Source: Massariosphaeria phaeospora (Eukaryota; Ascomycota; Dothideomycetes; Pleosporales). From it: DNA of 64,000 bases. Every line of letters starts with the position of its first letter. Position 1 is the first letter of the stretch. Under the pieces are notes generated by a model. It saw nothing but the letters and a program-made list of their open reading frames with translations, searched no databases and was not told the origin of the DNA. Location of the stretch: assembly GCA_011032825.1 (NCBI GenBank), contig JAADJZ010000019.1, forward strand, positions 682,001-746,000, written 5' to 3'. The translations under genes and the position numbers were made by a program. This document shows positions 22,419 through 31,736 of the stretch, in pieces.

Positions 22419-23783
22419 ATGAGTCTCACCTCAGACGTCCACGTCGACGCCTCCAAAGTCGACCGCCAGCTCGCCGACCAGCAGACACGCGACTTCAACG
22501 CGCGGTTAATCCAGATCTGGAAGGACGGGCCGCGGTGGTACGAGGTGAGCTGAGCTGAGCTGAGCTGAGCGACAAAAACGTCACGTCACTATTTGATTGC
22601 TTGCTTTACTGCTATGCTACTTCCTTCACAACTTTTTTTTGCTACCGCATCCATACATACAATGTCCTCCATTAGACACACCCCACCCCGCACCCGTGAC
22701 TAACACGGCGCGTCCGCGCCCCCCAGGTCGGCGCCCCCGAGTACCGCAAGCTGCGCTGGGAAGGCAAAACGCCGCTCGCGAAACCCGTGGTGCTGCCCGA
22801 AGGCACCAACGGCACGATTCCGTCGCGCGATGCCGGCCGCGAGATTCCGTACCGGGTGTTCCGGCCGGCGAGCGGAGTGTCCAAGGGGATCCATTTGCAT
22901 ATCCATGGGGGCGGGTGGGTGCTGCAGTCGGAAGCTTAGTATGTGCTGTCTTGTCTGTCTGTCTGTATCTGATCTGTTTGTGGGAAGGAAGCGCCTGGTC
23001 AATCGAACTGAGCTGAACTGAACTGAACTGAACTGAACTGACCAGCTGTGCATAGTCAGGATCCGTATCTCAAGTACCAGGCCGACCACTTCGAGCTGAC
23101 TGTGTTTTCCGTGGGGTATAGACTCGCGCCGGAAGACCCGTGGCCGGCGGGTGGAGAGGACTGCTACGATGCGGCGGAGTGGCTGATCAAGAACGGGAAA
23201 GAGCACTTTGGAGGCGAGTTGATGTTCACTGGCGGCGAGGTACGCGGCATCCTCTCTCCCGATAGCGTCAAACGTCTCTTAGCTTACGAACATGCACTTT
23301 CAGTCCGCTGGCGGCCACCTCGCCGCCCTCGTGGCCCTGCACCTCCTTGACGCCGTTCCAACTTTCGCCTTCCGCGGTCTGCTCCTGCACTTTGGCTGCT
23401 ACGACCTGTCTGGGTTCCTGCCCATGGTCACGCACCACGAGCTCGCGCTCGTCATCGACCACGACGTCATGTCGCGCTACATTGCTGCTCTACTGCCCGA
23501 CACGACCATGGAACAGCGCCGCGACCCGTCCATCTCGCCCTTTTTCGCCGACATTCGCGGCAAGAAGCTGCCGCCCGCCTTGTTCACGTGCGGCAGCGAG
23601 GACCCGCTGCTCGACGATACCATATTCATGGGCGCCAAGTGGCAGATGTGGGGGAACGAGGCGGTGGTCAAGGTGTATAATGGCGCGCCGCATGGTTTCA
23701 TTCAGTATCCGCCGGGGAGCATCAAGGCGGTGCAGGAGGGTCTGGATGACACGGTGGCGTTCGTGAAGGCGAAGATGGTGTAA
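22419..23783 (+). CDS. Alpha/beta hydrolase (HSL-type esterase/lipase)
   Basis: Four exons, 22419-22544, 22727-22938, 23056-23239 and 23304-23783, encode 333 residues. The oxyanion-hole motif HIHGGGWVL lies at about residue 102. The nucleophile elbow GESAGG is split by the third intron (GGE then SAGGH, serine 175). The catalytic acid is probably in CGSEDPLLDD and the histidine in GAPHGF. These features place it in the hormone-sensitive-lipase/arylacetamide-deacetylase group (alpha/beta hydrolase fold 3). No signal peptide is seen, so it is probably cytosolic. Its substrate is unknown. Introns 1 (182 nt) and 2 (117 nt) are long for this window and contain pentanucleotide tandem repeats (see the finding on these introns). 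Confidence 0.85.
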
Positions 23784-23888
23784 GAGGGGGGTGTTGTTGT
23801 TGTGTAGACATGATGTCTTAGAGTACTGAGCATTGCATGCACACATGCCATAAGTGAGGTTCAGTACGAAAGAATCCAATAAGAAGAA

Positions 23889-25192
23889 TCATTTTCCACT
23901 TCTCGACTGCGGTCTAGGCGTCGTGGATGAATGGCCGTTCGTTTGGTTTTTGGCGCGCTTCAGAGGTTGCCGGCTCCCCAGGCCGATTCGTGACTTGACA
24001 ACAGCCACTACACCAGCCGCAGTTCGAACTGGAAAGCTGACAACAGCCCAGCTAGCTTTGACACAGCTCGTGGCTAGACCAACGAGCCATGTCGCGAGCG
24101 TGGTCACCAGGCCTGGTCGCTGGCCGGTCCGGGCAGCGGCCGCGGCCAGCGAAAGCGCATCGCCTAAGCGGGCATCAAGCTCCTGGAAGCGCGCCTCGTT
24201 CTGTATGGAATACGCGGTTTGTCGCTTCTCGTATCGCCGCATGGCTCGGTTGAGCTCATCCAGCTGTGGTTGCATGGCCTGACGAACGGCCTGCATGGTC
24301 TCGACGGCGGGGTTCGCGACAGGCTCCGCTACGCGTGCCTCCATGGTTTCCACGCGCTTCAACAATTCCTGCGCGTCGGAGTTGAACAGCGCGTCATTGG
24401 GACCTGTCCGAACGATGCGCTGCAGATGGAGCATCTTGGCCTGCTTCAGCTTGATAACGTGCGCCACGGGCCTGAGCTCGGCAGCCAGGAGAAAGATGGT
24501 GAGGTTGTAGTTGGAGACCAGCCCTTCTGCCGGCCGCGTGAGCTGGGAGCGGAGCGTGTGCAGAAGATATGCGCCGAGCAAGGGGCCCATGAAGCAGACG
24601 AGCAGGGCCGTCATCTCTTCTCGCGCAAGCTGGGTGCGCGCTTTTGACCGTAAAAACTCCTTGGCCTTGTCCGGCTTAGGGGAGCCCTCCGGCGACGAAG
24701 GCTCTGGGACGGATTCGCGACCGTCGAGGTCTTCCTCGCTTTGCTCATCTTCTAGAATGATATCACTCGGGCTGGCGGCGAGATAGCGGACTTGTTGGGC
24801 AGAATGATACCACTCCCTATCAACGTGTTAGCTGACGGCCGGCCATGCTACGGAACCGGCACTCCTTACCATGGCCCGCGGACACACCAATTGAGGAACA
24901 GCGACCCCAGGGCCAGCAGCAGTATGTCGGTGACGATGGCCCCGCCGTTGGGGTAGAGCAGGCCGCCCAGCGCGGGGAAGAGGGCAAAAGCGAGCGGCGC
25001 CGAGTGCCAGAAGGACGCTTCGGTCGAGGCCGTGAGTTTGTCCATGTCCGTGGCCGTGGCCGTGGCCGTGGCCGTGGTCGTGTCCGTGTCTGAGGAGGCG
25101 GAGAGCAGCGACCTTCGGCGGCGGAATCGAGGTCGGGCGGGCGGCTGTCGTGCACCCTCGGCGGCTGCGACTGCGACTGCTCGATGCAGCAT
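23889..25192 (-). CDS. Conserved fungal membrane protein, unknown function
   Basis: Two exons, 24870-25192 and 23889-24816, with a 53-nt intron, encode 416 residues. The join reads NWCVRGPWEWYHSAQQV. I took the ATG at 25192 because the longer open frame has no upstream ATG. The N-terminus is Arg/Ala-rich and could be a mitochondrial targeting signal (inference). Hydrophobic segments occur around residues 70-105 (PLAFALFPALGGLLYPNG) and after residue 175 (ALLVCFMGPLLGAYLL), followed by a helical, probably coiled-coil region (about 230-330) and another hydrophobic stretch before a basic C-terminus. I recognise it only as a conserved fungal protein. A repeat in exon 1 encodes alternating Thr-Ala. 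Confidence 0.75.
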
Positions 25193-26447
25193 TGTTTTCT
25201 CTTCTGGCTGGGCGGCGGGTGGTGACGACGCGATGAGGCCACTGCGACCACGACCACTCCAGCTTGCCACTACTGCCACCGGTGCCAGCAGTACTCCGTA
25301 CCACCAAGGGACACCGGTCTAGACACGGCCAGAAGGACCACCAAGGGACACCGGCCTAGACACGCAGCCTGACCACCGCCAGCATCAGCGGCATCGATAA
25401 TTCACCCTCAAGCATGCGAATTGCCAGCGACGACGCATCCCGCAACGGCGTCTTATTCACATCGTGCTCGTGCATCGAATCGCAGTACAAAGGTAGCAGG
25501 CAGCCTTGTGAACGAGTCGACGCCAAGAATAACGTCATCGGCCCGTCTCGATCCCGGCCCCGGCTCGCCACTAGTCCACTTTAGGCTAATTGTAGAAAGT
25601 TTCTGAACAGCTTCATCTTCGTCCTTGCCGCGCCTGTCCCGTCAACAGCACGCTCCTCGTCGTCCCTAGCTGACTGCATCGCCTTTCCCGTGTACCGGTG
25701 CTGTGCGTAACTCTACTAGCAGAGCATGGAGAGGATGCTAGTGTCGCCAGCTTCTCGGGCAAACGACAAGCCAGCACGCCTACTCGCCCTACGGGCATCA
25801 AAAGTCCTATGGTCGTCTCGACGCCCTGTCATGATTCCAGAGACATGTTTCATGCCTCTACTTTCCCTTCCTATTCAGAATAGCCGATTTGCCTACTTTT
25901 TCTATTCAGACCCAAATGCGGTATTCAAGACGTCTCAGAATCACCAGGTCGAAAAACGTATTGGCGCGCTACAGCGACGTCTGAAGAGAAGTGTATTGAT
26001 GGAGTCTCTCAATAGCCTCGGTTTATGACACGTCTATGCAATGTTGGTGTGGAGCTGTCTCACCTCTCGGTCGTGGCTTGGGCTACTGAGCCCTATTGAA
26101 GTGCAAAGTCCTATTCAGCGTGACACACCTCATTCAAGTCCAAACTTTAAAACTTCAATATCTCTACTTCTCTACTCCACCCTTCTCTCCTATACCCTCT
26201 CTCCTCTACCGGACAATATTTCCTCTTTCTCGATCCCCTTGGACAGCGTCGCCGTTCGTGCAGCCACACAAGCTTCGTTCCCTTTTGCGGGTACAGAGAA
26301 CTCTACACGCCTCCGTTACCTCGATCATCGTACCTTCGACAATCTAGGCCATCCAGTACTGTCAAGGGAAGAACGCCTCCGTCGGTCGCTCCTCTATCCC
26401 GGTCATCTCTTCCACTCGACTCACGGTCCACAGCTCTCTACGCTGCC
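25193..26447. promoter_or_regulatory. Divergent promoter, membrane protein and STE3 receptor
   Basis: About 1.25 kb between two divergent genes. It contains a 28-bp direct duplication (25300-25327 and 25337-25364, one mismatch). Several open frames of 60-160 codons lack any domain or splice support. The segment just upstream of 26448 is pyrimidine-rich, as is usual in fungal promoters. Confidence 0.5.
25300..25364. repeat. 28-bp tandem duplication
   Basis: Copies at 25300-25327 and 25337-25364 begin ACCACCAAGGGACACCGG and end CTAGACACG. They differ at one position (T versus C), a transition, with a period of 37 bp. It looks like a local duplication in intergenic DNA. Confidence 0.85.
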
Positions 26448-27963
26448 ATGTCGACAGAGATGTATCCTGTTCAAACGGCGGCTATCCTGCTTCCCCTTCT
26501 CGCTTTCCCGGCTTGGATGCTAGATCTTCCCCCCATGTTATGGCACTTTTCGCAGCGCAATGTGGCCGCCGGCTCCCTGATCCTTTGGATCATCATGATT
26601 AACCTCCTGAACTCGATCAATCCGCTCATCTGGCCTCGCGACAATGTGCAGGAGTGGTGGGATGGCAACGTGTACTGCGACATCCAGGTCCGGATCCAAG
26701 TCGGTGCCAACATTGGACTTGCATCCTGCACGGCCATGATTATGCGCAAACTCGCCAGTGTCATGGACACGGACAGCATTACGGTGACCACCAGCAGAAA
26801 TAGCAGGCTCCGTGAGAAGGCCCTGGAGTTTGTCATGTGCTGGGGATACCCGTTCGTAATGGTACTTCTCTACTACATCGTCCAGCCGGTTCGCTATTTT
26901 ATCTTTGGATTCTCGGGCTGTACTCCGGCCTTCGATGCTAGTTGGCCAAGCATCATCGTCGCCTGGATGTGGGGACCGATCACAATTTCTGTCGCAGCAG
27001 GCTATGCAGGTATGTCTTCTACGTTCCCACACTATATACACAAATGCTGACCATGTCCAAGGACTCTTGATTTACCGTCTCCACCGCTACCGTCGCGAAT
27101 TCCACCGCCTCGTCGCTGCTCAAAATACCACCAAATCGCGCTTCCTCCGTCTCTTCATCATGGCTATCATAGTCATCTTAGTCTATCTCCCGTTCAACTT
27201 CTACATCCTCTATCGCAACGCTAGCGAAATTGTCGACACGTTCGATTGGAGTGTCGTCCATGGCCCAAATTGGAACACCATCATCAAGGTACCCTCCCAA
27301 GGCTATCCCCAGTTTGAGAAGTACGGTCAGATCGCCACCGGCTACGTTGTCTTCTTCATTTTCGGCACCGGCGCCGACGCAAAGAACAGCTACAAGCGTC
27401 TGCTCTGTATCATGGGCCTGGGCAAGGTCTTTCCCAGCCTCTACCGCATCTCCGAGAGCGGCACCTCATCGTCCGGTGCCCTCTCTGGCAAGTGGGGCTG
27501 GTACTCGAGTCTGTCTAGCAAAGCAAAAAGCTTGTTCTCGAAAAGCGGCTCCGTCACCGACGACAGCACCCGACAAGTCTCCATGGCCTTTACGCTCGAC
27601 ACCCCCACAACCGCGCAATCCATGGCCCTCCACCCAATGTCCACCACCGAGCACATGCTCCCCGAGCGCCCTACCTCTGCACCCAAGTCCGTCTTCGCCC
27701 GCATCTTCACCCGCCGCAACCACCAAGCCCCCGTCCTCCCCATTTTCGCTGCACGCTCATCCAACGACACGGCGCACACGCATGGTTCGGAGAAGTCGCC
27801 GGCAGATACCGTGACGCCGGGTATCCACTCGCGGGCTTGGGCGTCACAGGGTGCAGACATGGCAAGGCTTAGTGAGGACCACGGCGTGCGTGTCCAGCGC
27901 GACGTCCGCCAGGACCACCAGCAACGATTTGATCGGCAGGAAGGGCACGTTGGCCTCCACTAG
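26448..27963 (+). CDS. STE3-type pheromone receptor (GPCR)
   Basis: Two exons, 26448-27009 and 27062-27963, with a 52-nt intron (branch GCTGACC), encode 487 residues. Seven hydrophobic segments lie in roughly the first 300 residues. Family features include the Trp/Pro-rich second and third segments (INPLIWPRDNVQEWWDG, WCDIQ-like VYCDIQVRIQVG), the RLHRYRREFHRL loop and the late FFIFGTGADAKNSYKRLL segment. The long C-terminal tail (about 190 residues) is Ser/Thr-rich, as expected for receptor down-regulation. In ascomycetes this receptor detects the lipid-modified a-factor-type pheromone at the plasma membrane and signals through a heterotrimeric G protein to the mating MAP kinase path. The gene is intact, so this part of sexual signalling is probably functional. 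Confidence 0.9.
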
Positions 27964-29877
27964 GCTTGAGGGGCCAGGGAATCTTAGCCTCTTTTCTTGG
28001 CCAATCGACCAAGGAGTCCGGCCTAGGCACTTTCGCATTCACCACTTCGGTCAACACACGAAGAAGCCTGAGCAACTCCCTTTCTGTTTTCCAAAGCTCT
28101 ATCTGATCCGGCATCTTCGCGACCTATCTCGGGGTGCCGCATTGGATTGCCTGCTTATCTATTTATTCAGCTCGTATACGTAGCAGCCGTTTAGTCGCGA
28201 ATCCTTTTCTTTCTTTTCTTTCTCCTATCTGATTTTGCAGCGAGCGCCCTACATACATACATTGCGAACCATGTATGTAGTCGCGTGGAGAATAAACAAC
28301 AGAATGCACACAGGTTTGGATAGACGTAGTATTAATTCCATCTATCTATTTACTACAGAGTTTTCGCAAAGCGCAAAGTTTCAACTAGTCAGCCTTGATT
28401 AATTCTAGTAGTAGCTAAGTAGGTAGGTTGTTTTATAGAGCGAGCCTACTCTTACAACCTATAGTTTATCAAGTTAACCTCTACGAGATAGCTTCTTTTA
28501 TTCTTTCTATCTCTCTATATGCGCATACACCTACATAAAACAAACTCTCTATTTCTATTTCTCTATCTCTCCTCTCTCCCTCCTTACGCTACGCCCAAAA
28601 TTCTCAAAGCTAAGCTTACCCCCTACTCAAAAGTAATAAAAATAAAATAGCAAAAAAATGTAGCTTCGCTGTCCTGACGACATTCGCTCTGAACTGACTA
28701 CGCCCTCCGCGGGAGTCGAACTCACGATCTGTCGCCCGCCTGGTTAATGACAGCCCAATCTTAGCTTAGCTTAGCTGGGTAAGCTAAGATGGAACTAGGC
28801 GCCTTCCTAGCTACACTTTTGTGTTTTGGTTTCCTGTGGTTTGTTAGTTGGGGGCTTGGGCGGCGGGAAATATATATGGTAGGTGGGAAGATGGAAAAAG
28901 TGGAGTGGGTTGCGTGGGTTGCGTGACTAAGCAACTGACGGACTACGTCACGCACGCGCATGCCCACGCGCATGTCAACTGCTACACATCTAGGAACGAG
29001 ATCTTTTCTTTGTGTCGTCGTCCTTGACTGGTTTTGCGAGCAGCTAGCGAGCCGGGTTTGCTCGCGGTCAACGATAGAGCGGATGCTGAGAACGCGGGAA
29101 ATGGCGAAATATCTTTGGATAACTCGAGCTCACGCGTGGAAATACAGTATCTTTCTCTCTTCTATCTCTCTGTCTGTCTGTCTGTCTGCTGCATCTGATC
29201 TGGTCGTCTATGCCCAGCCCAGCCCAGCCCGCCTAGAGTCGATTGTCCTTGCACGCCACCTATGCATGCTGTTGGAGCCGAGCCGAGCCGTGGAAACGCA
29301 GGTAGGTTGGTGGGCAAGCAAGTAAGCAAACACGTACGGAAGGAATCGTGGAATGAACCGGACACGGGGAGCACGTACGAAGTACAACGTCTTCTGTTGT
29401 AGCTTGTGCTTTTGTCGACTCATGTTCCCCTTTCGTTGTATTCTACCTATCTGTTGAGATATATATATCTTATCCACCCCTGCAGTCATTGACCACGCCC
29501 AAGACGAACCCGAACCGCTGTCTCCCTCGCTCGCTCCCTCCCACCCAGTATTCCTAGCGGCAATGTAACTTGTGCGTTTTGGTTGGTGGCGACAGAGTGG
29601 GGTGAGTGGAATGGAGCGGAGTGGGTCTTTGGGAGATGGTAGAGCGTGCTAGCCAACGGGACTCGACGCAAGTCAACACACCCCCTACCAATGCAGAGAC
29701 GTGCAATAGTAAACAGGATGGATGCTACAATAAGTAACACGGTGTCTTCTTCACTTCTTCCTCTCGCCTCGCTTCCTCTCCCTGCCTGCCTGCCTGCCTG
29801 TCTGCCTGCTTTCTCCCCCTTTTGCCTTCCCCCCGTTTCTTCACCCAAATCTTTAGTCCTTCCTTCTCTCCCCCAAT
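27964..29877. other. Long AT-rich intergenic region
   Basis: About 1.9 kb with no convincing protein gene. It contains pyrimidine-rich microsatellites near 28500-28580, a TTAGC repeat near 28760-28775, a tRNA-like fragment at 28701-28744, TCTG and CCCAG repeats near 29170-29230, and a CTGC repeat near 29780-29805. Open frames at 28960-29325 and 29486-29929 are repetitive and unsupported. Confidence 0.5.
28701..28744 (-). pseudogene. tRNA 3'-half-like remnant
   Basis: On the minus strand the sequence shows a T-arm-like loop GTTCGACTCCC, preceded by AGATCGTGA (typical variable region plus T-stem) and followed by GCGGAGGGCG like the 3' strand of an acceptor stem. The T-stem has an A-C mismatch. 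I cannot find a matching 5' acceptor strand or a proper anticodon stem upstream, where TTAGC repeats occur instead. The best resemblance I recall is to tRNA-Asn. It is probably a truncated, non-functional copy. Confidence 0.35.
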
Positions 29878-31290
29878 ATGTCCATCCACATCGTCCACCC
29901 CTCGCCCACACGCTCCGCGCCCCTACCACCCGGCGCCTTCATCGAATCGCCGCTGCCCTCGCCGGTCAAACGACCACACTTGCAACCCTGCGTCACTCTC
30001 GAAACCGGCGAACCTGATGCTCGAACCCACGACTCGCTCGCGCACTCGCTGTTCCAGCGCGCGCAGAACCAGCTCAGAGGCCAGACGGAAAAACACGACA
30101 ACGAGCATGCGGTGAGGGAGAGTCAGAAGAATCACGGAGTCAGCGATGCTGGAACTCGGTCATTCCACCCGACAGAGCCGCGCTCGTACGAGCCGTCCTG
30201 GTCGTTCAACTACTCGCACTCGCACTCGCAGTCGTCGCGCAGCACGAGCCCCAGTGCGACTCAAGATCCCAGTTTGAGTTCAAATTCCAGTCCTTCTGCT
30301 ACTACTCCCCCGCCGCTCCTTCTACACTCTAGATTTTACCCCAAGCCCAAGCCCCAGTCCAATCCTACACCCGAGCCGCAATTTCCCACCACCGTCGCCG
30401 CCCTGCATACTTCAATCCACGGCCTGCGCGCTGAACTTCGCACCCGCGAAGCCAACCTCGCAGCCCTCCGCACGTGCCGGAAGCGGGTAGCACAGGAGCC
30501 GTTTCTGACGTGGGCGGGCAAGTCCTCGGAGCGGTACTTGGGGGGTTGGGCCGTGTGTGGAGGTGGGGAGTTTAGGAGGAAGAGTGTGATGGGGGACGTG
30601 CGGGAGAGGTTGGGCAGTCAGTGTGAGGGTGCGAACGAGGGTCAGGAGGAGGATCACGAGGGTTTTCCTATTGCTACTGCTGCTAGTGCCGGCGCTGATG
30701 CTGAGGTTTGTGTTGGTGTTGATGCCGATGAGGGCATGAAGCATGCAGACAAGACGCTAGCTGCATCTTCTTCGGTGGAGCGTAGGTTTGCACGTAGGAG
30801 TAGGAGTAGCCAGAGCAAGGCTTCCGCCACCGGATCTGCGATCTTGAAGAGTTTGGTTGGAGCGGTTCGGCCGGGACGAGCGAAAGCCAAGGAGCGTGTG
30901 GTCGTGCAGGAAGAACAGGAGACTGTGCCCAAAGACGCAGACGTTGTACGGGAATCGGAGACCGTCAGCGTCAAGGAGACGGAGGCCGCAAAAAAATGGG
31001 GCGTTGTGAAAGAGTCGGACGGCGCGATGGAATTGGTTGCTGACGCTGAAGTGGACGTTGCCGTTGAGGAAACAAAGGCCGACATGGAGTTGGAGGCCGA
31101 CCTCCAGGAATCGGAGGTTGTGAATGCTCCGGAGATCGCGACTGAATGGGATGTTGCCACTGAAATTGAGTCTTCCGTCGCCACTGAGTCTCACGTTGCA
31201 CCTGAATCGAATGTTGCCGCTGCGACTGCAACCAACGTCTACACCACAACTGACGCCTACACTTCAACCGATTCGACAAGCATATTCTAG
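29878..31290 (+). CDS. Hypothetical low-complexity protein
   Basis: A single-exon frame of 470 residues from an ATG directly after a pyrimidine-rich leader. I do not recognise a family. The N-terminal third is Ser/Pro-rich with His-Ser repeats. The middle has a short conserved-looking helical patch (about 170-225: HGLRAELRTREANLAALRTC, then FLTWAGKSSERYLGGW). The C-terminal 200 residues are made of degenerate Glu/Val/Ala repeats with many acidic residues. No membrane segment is seen. The middle patch is the best candidate for a real domain. Confidence 0.55.
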   Translation: MSIHIVHPSPTRSAPLPPGAFIESPLPSPVKRPHLQPCVTLETGEPDARTHDSLAHSLFQRAQNQLRGQTEKHDNEHAVRESQKNHGVSDAGTRSFHPTEPRSYEPSWSFNYSHSHSQSSRSTSPSATQDPSLSSNSSPSATTPPPLLLHSRFYPKPKPQSNPTPEPQFPTTVAALHTSIHGLRAELRTREANLAALRTCRKRVAQEPFLTWAGKSSERYLGGWAVCGGGEFRRKSVMGDVRERLGSQCEGANEGQEEDHEGFPIATAASAGADAEVCVGVDADEGMKHADKTLAASSSVERRFARRSRSSQSKASATGSAILKSLVGAVRPGRAKAKERVVVQEEQETVPKDADVVRESETVSVKETEAAKKWGVVKESDGAMELVADAEVDVAVEETKADMELEADLQESEVVNAPEIATEWDVATEIESSVATESHVAPESNVAAATATNVYTTTDAYTSTDSTSIF

Positions 31291-31736
31291 TCTTTGCTCA
31301 AGGAGGGGTGAGAGTTCCTGCAGTATAAGAATGTCAGCTCTCACTCACTGTTGAAATTCACTGTTGAAGATAATCATGTTGCCTATTTTAGACGAATAGG
31401 GGAAATGGGCTCGCACAATCTGAACTCAAAGTCCCGAGTTTCGTTACAGTAATGAGCTGGACGTCGGAATTACCTAGAATGCTAGATGCTATGGATGTTA
31501 GAGTGGCCGCGAAACTCGCGCTCTGTTTGGAGCATTAAAAACGTGTGAGAAGCCTGTCCTGCTCGGTAGCGGGCCATTGTAATAAATAGGAATATTTCTA
31601 ACTTTTCGAGTTGAAGGTCTGAAATCACAAGGACAAAGCCCCCCGTGAGAAACATAGAATCCTCCACCTAGTCCCTTCACATGTTTGTGAGCTCTGAAGC
31701 CAGTCCTCTAGCTAAGTAGCTATCAATGTCATGAGA
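31291..31736. other. Intergenic, convergent gene ends
   Basis: About 450 bp between the 3' ends of two convergent genes. Short open frames on the minus strand (about 60 codons) are unsupported. Nothing else is seen. Confidence 0.5.
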
